A DNA stretch of 64,000 bases, taken from Selaginella tamariscina (lineage: Eukaryota > Streptophyta > Lycopodiopsida > Selaginellales > Selaginellaceae). Below, one piece after another: positions 46,301 to 57,265 of this stretch. The DNA is taken from contig PUQB01000015.1 of assembly GCA_003024785.1 (NCBI GenBank), positions 936,501-1,000,500 of the forward strand. Direction: 5' to 3'. Positions within the stretch are counted from its first letter, which is position 1. Every line of letters begins with the position of its first letter. A model generated the notes under the pieces. It saw nothing but the letters and a program-made list of their open reading frames with translations. It was not told the DNA's origin and did no database searches. Made by a program: the position numbers and the translations under genes.

Positions 46301-49300
46301 AGAGGAGCAAAGTCAAAACGTGGATGGTGACCTATAAGACAAAGAAAGGTGTCTAGCCTGTAGATGCGTGAACGGAGTTGTTGTAGGCAACTCCGCCATT
46401 GGAAGAAGGTCCAACTAGTTGTCCTATTGGTAACTGATGGAGCAACAAAGATACTGTTCCAAGGTCTAAATTGTGCGTTCTAACTGCCCGTCAGTTTGCA
46501 GATGATATCCTGAAGAAAGATCCGCTTTAACCTGTAGACTCCGAAGAAGCTCTCGCCAAACTTGGACATGAATTGTGGACCTCAATCGGAAACAATGCTA
46601 TCAGGAAGACCATGATGTTTGAACACTTCACGGATTACCAACTCAGCAGTTGTCTGACCTATAGATGTCTTGCTGCAGGGTAGGAAATGAGCTTGCTTGG
46701 TGAAACGGTCAACCACCACAAGAACTGCATCAAATCCACGAGAAGGAGGAAGATCTGTGAGGAAATCCATAAAAATGGATCTCCAAGGAGCAGAAGGAAC
46801 AAGAAGAGGACGAAGAAGATCAGAGGATGCATGACGAGGCATCTTCGACCTATTACAGGTGTCACAGCTCTGTACAAACCTTTTCACAAAACCTTGCAAC
46901 CCAGGCCATCAATAGTTGCGAGTCACCAACTCCACTGTCTTGGCCACACCAAAATGTCCTATAGCCGGGGTATCATGGCAATCATGTACCACACGAGTCC
47001 TGAAAATACCAACAAGAACGTACAAGAGACCTTCCCGGTACATGAGTCCATCCTGTATGGCGAACAACTTGTAGTCTGAACGGGAACTAGAGGAAGAGGA
47101 ACTTGCGATGTCAGGATGAATGTGTGAGAACACATTCTTTGCCAAGTCGTACTGCGAACGGATGTCCTATAGAAGTGTTGAATCTGCTGGAGCCTGATGA
47201 ACCTGTAGTGCTGATGAACGGAAAGGAGGTGAATCCTGTCGAGGAGGAACCTTCGACACTGATACAGGATTGGAAGAACCCTGTACAGGAATCTGCGAAT
47301 TTACAGGAATGGAGAAAGCCTGCAGATGTGTTGAGGAACTGACATGAGGTGAATCCTGCCGAGGAGGAGTCTTCAACACTGATACAGGATTGGAAAAACC
47401 CTGTACATGAATCTGCGAACTTACAGGAGTGGAGAAAGCCTGCAGATGTGCTGAGGAACCAATAGGAGGTGGATCCTATTGAGGATGAACCTTCGACACT
47501 GATATAAGATTGGAAGAACCCTGTACAGGAATCCGCAAACTTACAGGAGTGGAGAAAGCCTGTGGATGTGCTGAGGAATTGACATGAGGTGAATCCTGTT
47601 GAGGAGGAGTCTTCAACACTGATACAGGAATAGGCACGGTCAATCCTGTAACTTGTATTGCCTTAGACACTAAGGATGTATCCTGCACGTAGGAAGGTAC
47701 ATGATTGATCCTGGTTGCTGGAGAAGAAAACGTGAGCGTCCTAGACCTCCAGTCGATCTGAGGATTTGCAACCACGAACCATGGCATGCCCAAAATGATG
47801 GGAATCGATTGAGTCTTAATCAAGTTGAAAGAAATCGAACAGTTGAATGCGCCATGACTACAAGAGAGAGGTTTGGTAGCATGGGTAACTGCGCCAGAAG
47901 CAATCAGACGACCATCGGCCACCTCTACAGGAACTGCACGCTTCAACTTCACCATCGGAATGCCATGTTGAGTTGCAAAAGTGTCATTCATGAAGCATGC
48001 ATTTGCACCAGTGTCTAACAGGGCAAACTCCTTGAGCTCTCGATCATTGAGGCGAATGTGTATAGAAAACTTGAGTGATAAAATGATATGAGCAACACCA
48101 ATGGAGCCTGCACCTACGTCCAACTTACGGCTCCTAGACGGAGTGGACATTGAACTTCGGCTTCAACTTCTCACGTCTTGAACTTCCTGGCTTTAGCAGG
48201 ACATTCCGCCACCTTGTGTCCTACTTCACCACAGTACAAGCATAAGTTCTCACTGCGACGGCGTTGCTTTTCCACAATTGAAAGTGGACCACGCTTGGAT
48301 TTCTCAACCTCCATAGGAACTACTCCAGAAGGTGGTGTAGGAACATGTACCACAACTGCAGGATTGGTTTGCAAGAACTACTGATGGGATCTTTCTTGAC
48401 GACGCTCGAACAAACGGTTATCGCAACGAACAGCTTGTTACATGATCTCTGCTAATGTTTGGGCATCCGGTAATGTAGGAGAAGGTCCTTCATGTCATCC
48501 CTCAACCCAAAACGAAAATGTTCGATCAATACAGTCTCGTCCCATGGAATGTTCGTGCAAAGTTGCTGAAATTCGGATGCATAAACAGAAGCTGGTCGGG
48601 ATCCTTGTGTGAGCTTGCGTAACTTCGTGCATGCAGAATGGTACTTATCAGGATCTCCAAAGCAGGCTTCAAAGACAGCCACGAATCCTTCAAAGTCTTC
48701 CATCAAAGGGTCGTCATGCTCCAGCAAAGGGGCAACCCAAGCCCGTGGAGATCCAACTAGTAAGGATGCTAAAAGGCCAACCTTTTGTGCATCAGTTGAG
48801 TAGGGGCGTGGTTGCATGCGGATCAAAAGCCTGATCTGATTCAGGAAACCTTGGAAATCGGCACGATTGCCACCGAACTTCTCTGGCATGCTGATCTTTG
48901 GCTTTGAAGAAGAGTTTGATGGAGAGGAAACCATGGATGCTTGAGAGAGAGCTTGTGCAGCAGCCTTGGAGGATGCATCAGTAGCTGCATGTGCTACGTT
49001 AGTGGAACCTTGCAGATCTGTGACCACTTGGCGCAAAGTGGCCAACTCATGAAGCAACATTTGGTGCTCGCGTTGAAAGTGCTCAAAATTAGCCATGATC
49101 TATGGAAAAAAAAGGAGGAAAATGAAGAAAAAGAATCAAGGAAAAAAAAGTAGCTGAAAAACGGAGAGCTATGAAAGGAGTTACTATTAAACTGTCAAGC
49201 CACGATCCAGGAACAAGGAAGTGAGCAGGATTCCGAGGACAAGGAGGCTTGACTCAGGAGCAGGACAAGGAGTAGGAGAGGAACTTGGAACTTAGGAACA

Positions 49301-50218
49301 GAACAAGGAGCAGGACAAGGAGCATGATAGGAACCAGAGCAGGATAGGAACCGGAGCAAGATAGGAACTAGGAACTCAAGAGTAGGACAAAGAGCAAGAT
49401 AGGAACTGGAGTAGGATAGCAGGACAAGGAGCAGGATAGGAATCAGAGTAGGATAGCAGGACAAGGAGCAGGATAGGAAATGGAGTAGGATAGCAAGACA
49501 AGGAGCTGGATAGGAACTAGAGTAGGATAGTAGAACAGGGAGCAGAACAAGAACTGAGAACTCAGGAATCAGGAGTAGGACAGATTCAGGAGCGAGACAA
49601 GAACAGGACAGGATCCAGGATCAAGACAGGAATAGGATAGGATCTGGGAGCAAGACAGGAGCAAGACAAGATCTAGAATCAAGACAAGAGCAGGACAGGA
49701 TTCAAGAGCAAGATAGGAACAAGACAGGATCCAGGAGCAAGACAAGAGTATGAGACAAGAAGCAAGACAAGAGTATGAGACAAGAAGCAAAACAAGAACA
49801 AGAATGATCATAAAATGATTGGTGTTGATAGTAGCTGATTGTACAACAATTAGGTCGGAGCTTTTATGGTCACAACTCCAAACTAATCTGGTCATGAGTC
49901 TAATCTAGTCATGAGCTAAGAATAATGACCCTTATCCTCTAGGCATATCCTGTAGCATATCCTATAGGCATATCCTGTATCCTGTATCTGGAATCCTGCA
50001 TCATGTATTGAATTGTGACAGGCATAAGCTAAAAATGATACTCCAAGAGCTAATTTAGGCATGAGCTAAAAATAATGTCCCTTATTTTGTAGGTATATCC
50101 TGTAAGCATATTCTATAGGCATATCCTGTAGATATATCTTATAGGCATATCATGTATCATGTATTTTGTATCCTGTATCCTGTAAGTCGTATCCTGTATT
50201 TTGTATCCGGGCATGACA
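40325..50218 (-). mobile_element. Chromodomain-bearing Ty3/gypsy element B, interrupted by element C
   Basis: Same family as A but more diverged. Exact TAAAC duplications flank it (40320-40324, 50219-50223). LTRs: 40325-40685 and 44725-44912 continued at 50026-50218. Parts still seen on the minus strand: gag (about 44600-44140), zinc knuckle (about 43800), protease (about 43660), reverse transcriptase (43290-42590), integrase debris (about 42060-41070) and chromodomain (about 40900-40690). Broken at many points. Element C sits in its right LTR. Confidence 0.85.
44913..50020 (-). mobile_element. Chromodomain-bearing Ty3/gypsy element C, nested in the LTR of B
   Basis: 5.1 kb with exact GGCAT duplications (44908-44912, 50021-50025). 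LTRs: 44913-45694 (782 bp) and 49193-50020 (828 bp), longer than those of A because the AGGAGCAGGAC-type minisatellite is expanded. Visible parts on the minus strand: gag (49096-48170, zinc knuckle CLYCGEVGHKVAEC), protease (about 48070), integrase zinc-binding region and core (about 47145-46580) and chromodomain (about 45850-45700). Broken, probably dependent on relatives. Youngest layer of this stack. Confidence 0.87.
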
Positions 50219-50691
50219 TAAACAAGAACTCAAGGGTTTAGGGTTTAGGTAACCCTAGGAGTATTTCTAGTCATATTTGACATAACAAACTCACCAATTG
50301 GGACATCAAAACAATTCCAAATGGAAGTGCTATCTTCTCTTAGAATTTCTTGCAAATACATAATAACACCTATTAAATATTCAAGTGCATTAAATGAGCA
50401 TGTTTCTTTTATACAAAGGGCTTGTCAACATAGTTTAATATGTAATAATAATCAATATCCAAAGTAAAAAGTAATTATAATAAAACTATGGCTTGTCAGA
50501 ACTACCAACCCCTTGGCATTAAATCTGTGGCACGATCCAAAAGGTTATGTCTTGGGTTTTATATTATGTGACATTCAACCTAGTGTCACATGTACATGTG
50601 ACATCGTTTCTTAAAAGATGCTTTCACTATGACCCTTCACTAGTGCTACAAATGTGACTTGTAAATGCTAACCTTATTTTGAACTCTTAAG

Positions 50692-51597
50692 GAACTTGAC
50701 TAATAAAATTCTTAATTTTTATAAGGATTCAAAATGATCTTTTTAGGAAAAATCTTCCTTAAATATCATCATTTTGCATCCTTGTGAAAATTAAGATTTT
50801 ATTGAATAGAAAATTAATTTAATAATTTATTTTTAGTGTATCATGTATGTGCTTACATATATAAACATTACATTAATTGCACAAACATAATGTATGCTAT
50901 ATAATCCAACATTCAAAATAATAAACAATATTATAATTTTTGATTTATACTTTTTCATTGACCTAAATAGTGAAATTCAATGTCTTAAAATTGTTAATTC
51001 TAAATTTGATAGCCTCAAGTTTAAAAACCACTATATAGTTACTTACTCAATGAGTTTATAACTGCTTGCATTTATTGGTGAAAGGGGAAACAATTGTTGT
51101 GAAGGAAGAATTTTTAGATCTAGTACCACCATCACCTCCTAAGTCAAGAGAAATTTGTAGGAATCTTAATAATAGATAAGAAGATTTGTTTATTACATAA
51201 AGAAAATAAATAATATATATAAGAAAATTTAAATGAAAGTATCAGAAATATGTTTAGACTAGAATACTAAAGAAGTAAAGTAAAAATAACAATTAGAATA
51301 GGAATATGATTGAATTAACAATTGTTAATATATTCATTAATTTAACACTTTCCATAGTTCATATTTATCAATAAAATATTAATAAATTCTTAATAAATAC
51401 TAATAATATTTTAAGAAGATTTCAAGTATATTTGGCAGTTCACATTAACTATTCATATATAAGCAAAAATAAACTAAACTACATATTTCAAGTTTAAACA
51501 ATACTAAATAAATAAATAATAATAAAATGTCAAAATTAATATAAAATCTCAAATTAATGAATAAATTAGGAACTAACTTAAAACTATTATAAATAAG
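50692..51597. other. AT-rich spacer
   Basis: No gene or repeat recognised. A short near-palindromic pair around 50700-50820 (AATAAAATTCTTAATTTT and its reverse) was noted. Confidence 0.5.
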
Positions 51598-52077
51598 GGT
51601 AAGTAACAGTTATAACAAAATTTTGTTAAATTAATAGAAATATTCTATGTTATACCAATGCTCCCTTATATTATATTTAGTTTATACAAATGTGTTTAAA
51701 TAATGTACAGTTAGTACGTGCTCGATTATGCGTGCTGCATGGAGACGTACGCGCGTGTGAATAAGAACGAACGACGAACATACCTGAGACTGAACGGTAA
51801 TTTACTCGAATTCGGTATTGTACGGCGGTTGTTCCCGAGCATGAAGCTCATACATTCCCTAGTTAGAAATTTCACGAAGCAGTATGTTTCCTATTATCAG
51901 CTTCCTTACTGACAGTTTAGTAATCTTTAGAGTGCAGTCAAACCTCTCCCCCATCCGTGTTTTTTATCACTCAGAAAGTCGATAATAGAAACATACTGCT
52001 TCAAGAAACCTGTAACAACAGAAAACCGTCGGCGTTTCTGCCTTTCACCACTGGAAGCGTAAAAACAATAATTACCA
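51598..52077 (+). repeat. 0.48-kb GH3-derived direct repeat, left of E2
   Basis: Starts GGTAAGTAACA and ends ACAATAATTACCA; the copy at 61169-61638 is about 98% identical by eye (one 9-bp indel and a handful of substitutions). It contains a decayed GH3 stretch (VRRLFPSMKLIHSLV, then KQYV). It stops exactly where the E2 terminus CGGCGAAA starts. Confidence 0.9.
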
Positions 52078-52119
52078 CGGCGAAATTCGAGTGCAGGTCA
52101 ACGAGCTTGACCAAGATTT

Positions 52120-52137
52120 GAATATTCTTGAATATTC
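52120..52137. promoter_or_regulatory. Heat-shock-element-like array 1, E2 left end
   Basis: GAATATTCTTGAATATTC: four GAA/TTC modules with perfect 2-bp spacing. Confidence 0.55.
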
Positions 52138-52234
52138 CATTGTTCCGTACGATTTCCGTCTAGATATCCTCGAATATTCTGTACGGAAATTTTTCGTACT
52201 GCCAAGTGTACACACAATTGGACCTTCCAAAATT

Positions 52235-52257
52235 TTCAAGAATATTCTAGAATATTC
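52235..52257. promoter_or_regulatory. Heat-shock-element-like array 2, E2 left end
   Basis: Five perfectly spaced modules: TTC-AA-GAA-TA-TTC-TA-GAA-TA-TTC, immediately before the GTGCGGCGGCCGCA palindrome. Confidence 0.55.
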
Positions 52258-52259
52258 TA

Positions 52260-52273
52260 GTGCGGCGGCCGCA
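52260..52273. promoter_or_regulatory. GTGCGGCGGCCGCA palindrome at the E2 left end
   Basis: Same palindrome as the four copies in the central array (56490-56719). A partial CGCCGCACC lies near the right end (61056-61064), again next to an AATATTC unit. Confidence 0.65.
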
Positions 52274-52430
52274 TACAAAATATGAGTATATTTTTGTTGT
52301 ATTTAAAGAAATATATTAAATTACTTAAAAATATGCTAAGCATAAAATTACCATTAAAATTTATATTGAAAATTATAAGTTTGAAATAACAAATATAAAA
52401 CCGAAGCTGTTTGAAAACAAACCAAACACA

Positions 52431-55400
52431 CTAAATAGATGGTGGAGGATGGAGGTTCCTTGGTAGCATCAATAAAGAACTTAGTTCACGGGGTGCAAGT
52501 GTACGACGTTGCAAATGCTTGACAACTCGAGGATCAGCTCCCAGTACACGCTTGTAAACAAAATACATATGTTTGCAAGGCACCCACTGACGACCATTGC
52601 AGAACTCCGAGCATGAACAAGATGGTGCGCTGCAAATGACAACCCAAGCAGATGTATGGTCGTTGTCACATACTCTGAAGCGAATGCATGTTGGAGGATC
52701 AACCACGTCAACTTCTGCGACATATGCTCCCAACGTCAAACATGCTTCAAAACTTACCTGTTGTTTCTTAGACATCCCTAAAGGTGTTCTTGTTGCACGA
52801 CCACTTGCAGGAACAGGAGGTCCACGAAATTGTGCAGGGGGTGTTGAAAATCCAGTGACTCCAACAGGAACTGAAGGAACATGAGGTGTTGAAAAACCTG
52901 GCACTCCTGCATGAGCTGAAGGAAGCCCAGCTAGCATAAAACCTGATCTTGCCAGATCATTGATCTCCACTGCTATCCCACTTGAACTTTCCAAACCGAG
53001 GTAGAAGCTGGCGGAGAAACAATAGTTGGTCTTGGATGTCTGCTGCAAAGCATGTTTGTTGGACAAAAATACATCATTTGTGAGCGAAAGCATTCTTCAC
53101 CAGTTTCTTTGTCATTGTATCTGATCCTTCCAAAAAAACAAGGAGCAGCCACTCGATTACCACTAGGACTGATCTTTTTGTCACAAGCACTCCACTGACC
53201 TCCTGAAGAGGGAAAGCCTGCCAGACATTTCACAGAACTTCTTTCACCACATCTTCTAATCGCCCATTGTCCAGGTGTAACATCTTGTTCTTCAACCAGA
53301 ACATATTCTTCATGTTCTTCTGCAAGTTGAAAATCCAATCGTCGCTTCCGTCTACACTGTGTTGGAATAACCTGTTCACTATAGAAGATGTCCGGTCGGT
53401 GGATCGTTCAGCCTCTGACCCCATATTTCTTTGCACAGTGCGATGTTCAACATTCGTGGCAGCCACAAAAGCAGTATCCTGCATGCTTGATGGAGCAACA
53501 TCTTCAACTAAGTCGATGATAACCTTTGCTGTAGGTGTTGTTGAGTTAGCATTTGACATTCTTCTCTCGAACCTTGCTGAGAGCTCCTCTGAAGTCGGCC
53601 CGGAACCACTATACCTTCCATCTCTAAAAGCCTTCACAAGAGCACATTGTCGCACTGATTCAGTCAGGTCGTGGATTGTAGCTTGGTACAATGAAATGTA
53701 TTTTGAATCTCTAGCCCTCCTCCATCTTCCGTGAACAGACTCCGACTGGTTTGTCATGGGCACAACCCTTGCAGCATTCTCCGGCATGCTTTCAAGAACA
53801 ACATTTGAAATATGATTCTTCTGTCTTTCCCACCATGAAAACCACGTCTGCATAACTCCAACATCCTTCACATTTTCATTCCAAAAGCGGAAAAGATTAT
53901 TTTCAATTTCTTCACGATCAGTTGTTGATGTGGCTGTTGGCCATGATCTCAAAAGTTGAAGATGTTGTTGTTGATGTTCAAGAGGGACCCACTTCCTTGT
54001 CACACGTTGTATGGCTTGTTCATAGTGAAAGATACAGCTCCGTTCACGTCCAGGAATTTCTTGGCCATTAAAGAACACATTCCTAATTGCTTGCCAGATC
54101 GCTCCTGCTTCATCGGACATAAACCCAGCGAACTGCACATTGTAGATTCCCTTCTCGGAACAGACATCCAACATAGCACGAAAAAACTTCTCCACAGCTC
54201 CAGCCGTTTGTCTCTTCATGTCACCATAAGCAATGGTGGATAATCGGCGCACACTATAAAATAATCAAAGAGTTAAGCAAACAACAAAAAGATAACATCT
54301 TACTTTGGGTCGTAAACATGCAATGCCAGAGTGATCCACTTATCAACAACACGGTGTGTGTGATCAAGTAGAACCCAACTCTTCTGCAAAGGGCCAAGAG
54401 GAGGTTGGCACATCCTTACATAATCGATTCCAGAACCTGGCCCTGAAACCGTCATCTTAAAAACTAATGCCTGGTCGTCTGAACCACGGAAATTCATCCC
54501 AGGATAGTGAATCACGTGGATGAATGGGATAGACAACCTTCGTTTCAGCTCCAATAATCCATCAATATTCTCTGGCATTTCAGCAGCAGTTCTCTTTGCG
54601 GACGCTACCCATTGACGAACTCTGCATCAAAGGTATTATCAAAGAATGCTCAGCACAAAGTAAAACTCTAATTGTACCTTCGATTGTTTGATAATGGTGC
54701 AAATGATCCATGAGCTTATCCCAACTTCCAGGCTCAGAATTATCTAATAGGAAACCAAAGATAGCATCTTTACATGCTGCCATTTCGATGACTCTTGGAC
54801 TAGCTCTGGGAGTTCTTTCTGTTGCATTCTGGACCGCCATATGCATTTCTTCTTTGTTCGATGCAGAAACACCATCACCCACTGGATGTGAATGTTTTCC
54901 CTGGTGGATAAACAATCTAGTCTTGGTTATGTCGTCTGGGAAAACGCAAAACGCCACAGCATGACAAACTTCAAGGCACAATGGATTTTCTTTACAGAAA
55001 AAACATGTCAATCCTTTTGCCAGTTTGTCGATTGAAGGTGGGGAAACAATACATCCTTTCCATTTAGTGCAGTTCGGAAATCCTGCCTTAGAAGCAGGGC
55101 AGTCCGGGTTGATACAGCAAAGGCTCCCAACACATTTGCTCCTGGACACCCTCGCTTGAAAATTCCAGTTGCTGGTCGTTCCTGCTGTCCAGGTATGTCC
55201 ATCCTCTTTCCGATTCATTCCTTTGTATTTGTATTCGGAAGGAGGGAGCTCAAAAATGACATCCCCATCATACGCAATAGGCAATTCATTTGTATGAATG
55301 ATCGTGGAACCCTCGATAAGAATTCTTCCCTTTTTGCAGGTATTAGAAGTGAAAAGGTCTTCAACGTTGAGTATTCAGAGTCAGAAGCAACGACAAGCTT

Positions 55401-55700
55401 AAACAATGGTCCTTCATCCGGTAACAAAACATATCCTGGATTATCCTTCCCTCCAGCATCTTGGTCCTCGTTTTTTCGATCTCTAAAGCAGATTGCCCAT
55501 GAAGAAGTTTAAAAAGACGAACACTTTGCCAATCAAAAATGCCAAAGAACGTTCTTCTGATTAGTAAGAATGATTCCAACACCATCTATCACAGGAACAT
55601 CGTGATCCAAATTGCCGTAAACAATCCTGGCCATTTTGCAAGCAGTTACCACAAACGTGACAGAAAAACAACAGCATTACTTAATCATCTTTTGGTAAAT
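52431..55700 (-). pseudogene. E2 Mutator-like transposase
   Basis: Same three-exon plan as E1: exon 1 to about 54679, exon 2 about 54627-54301, exon 3 about 54256-52431. Visible: zinc cluster (SKCVGSLCCINPDCP, CFFCKEN, HQGKHSHP), first Asp (VLLDHTHR, about 54365), second Asp (FAGFMSDEAGAIW, about 54120), C..H (SCIFHYEQA), third acid (MTNQSESVHG, about 53745), Cys-rich patch (KCLAGFP, YFCPTNMLC) and SWIM finger (SCSCSEFCNG, PCKHMYFVYK, about 52600). The 340-codon central block is open, but the N-terminal part (about 55330-55450) and the C-terminal part (about 53000-53340) change frame, so the copy is probably inactive. Sequence differs greatly from E1 outside the motifs. Confidence 0.8.
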
Positions 55701-56461
55701 ATCGGATATTACCATTTCAAAAATTCACAATCATGACTCAACGTGGGCGAATATTTAATTCAAGGAAACGTATAGATCTTAGATGCTAATATAGTATAGC
55801 ACTTCACGTAGAGATAGAGCAATCTTTATTGTCTTTTAAATAAATGTGTGTCTAATCTACATTCATCTGACATATTTATTTATGACTTGTTTATATTCTG
55901 TTAATTTATTTATTATAATTATATAGTTATTTGATCCAGTATTTTATCTAATGTAGACATTATAAATACATATTTTTACACGAATATTTATTTAATTATA
56001 TAATAATATGTTTTTTTAACATACAAATTTTTACTTAAATATGTGTTTGTATTTGTATCCTTTTATATAGTACGTTATTTATCGCAAGTATTGTATATAC
56101 TGTTGTATGGTTTGATTAAACACAATTTTATAGTTAAGGGTCAAAGGGTTAAGTGTTAGATTTTAGGGTAAAGGTTTAGGGCGCCCATTCTTCTCCATTC
56201 TCCATTGAGAGGGCACTTTTGTTCTTTTTTTTGCGGCGCTCTTGTTCTCCATTTGCGGAAGAGGCTAGTGTGAGCGTCACGGCGACATGGCTACAGGTAA
56301 AATCTTATATATGTGTATAGTAATTTCTGTGCATGTATGTGCAATTCAGTAGGATTTCTCTCTATTCACAAACGCACGCGCGTGCACACACACACACACC
56401 CGACGCATGAGTTATTGCCGATTTTGGCAAACACACTCACACACACACACATTCCTGCCAA

Positions 56462-56755
56462 ATTGGGCAGAAATTTCTGCCGCCTGGATGGTGCGCGGCC
56501 GCACCATCTGGGCGGCAGGATTTTCCTGCCGAATTCGACAGGAAATCCTGCCGTCGGAATGGTGCGGCGGCCGCACCATCTGGACGGCAGGATTTCCTGC
56601 TGAATTGGCAGGAATTCCTGCTGCATGGATGGTGTGGCGGCCGCACCATCTGGACAGCAGGATTTTCCTGCCGAATTGGGCAGGAAATCCTGCCATCGGA
56701 ATGGTGCGGCGGCCGCACCATCCTGGCGGCAGGATTTCCTACCCAATTTGGCGTG
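56462..56755. repeat. E2 central array of nested palindromes
   Basis: Four copies of GGTGCGGCGGCCGCACC or close variants (56490-56505, 56561-56577, 56631-56647, 56703-56719) alternate with a second palindrome of the GGCAGGATTTCCTGCC type. CA/GT runs lie on both sides. The shared block GCACCATCCTGG also occurs in every E1 leader unit. Long ORFs on both strands here are by-products of the symmetry. Confidence 0.8.
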
Positions 56756-56897
56756 TGTGTGTGTGTTTGTTTGTTTGTTTGCACACACACATAAATAACA
56801 TTTTACACATGTACCACATTATGATTATACAACATTAGACTTGTATACATGTGTGTGTATATATAAATCATATATTTAAATACATACTTAAAAAGAC

Positions 56898-56929
<32 letters not shown>

Positions 56930-57265
56930 ATATGTATATATGAATCTAATACTTGTATATATGAGATGATGCTTTTTCGTCTGTATATACATGTGAAGAG
57001 ATATGAATATACCCATATTCTCTCACATAGATACATCACAAAAACAAACAACATTGCACACACACACACACATAAGCAACATTACACACATACACAAGGA
57101 ACATTATATAGTGAGCACACACACAAACAACATTACACATGTATAAATATGTGTGTGTGTGCTTATGTGTCTATATATATTGATAGGTATACATATAACA
57201 GTAAATGTGTGTCCATAAATTAAAACAACTCACACACACACTCTTATCAATTGTTGTAATTGCAA

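Larger units (their letters stand above)
38337..50491 (+). mobile_element. Family-W LTR copy b, inserted in copy a
   Basis: Pieces at 38337-38964, 39646-40324 and 50219-50491 follow the order of the reference LTR (start TGTCAACACC, end AAAACTATGGC). It is interrupted by a 5.8S rDNA-derived insert, a solo LTR (38965-39645) and gypsy element B. A family-W LTR inside another of its own family implies two separate waves. Its target duplication was not resolved. Confidence 0.65.
31559..50690 (+). mobile_element. Family-W LTR copy a, outermost layer of a nested stack
   Basis: Pieces at 31559-31811, 38014-38336 and 50492 to about 50690 read on from one another when compared with the 29394-30923 LTR. 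Everything between was inserted later: gypsy element A after 31811 and a second family-W copy after 38336. The right end is decayed and approximate. Confidence 0.65.

Noticed and set aside
56287-56297. ATGGCTACAG|GTAAAA as first coding exon of the E2 methyltransferase
   Set aside because: Good start and donor context, but no acceptor near 57270 joins it in frame to the next coding stretch.
56366-56838. Overlapping ORFs of 94-143 codons on both strands
   Set aside because: They are produced by the palindromic, CpG-rich array and CA repeats; the readings mirror each other.
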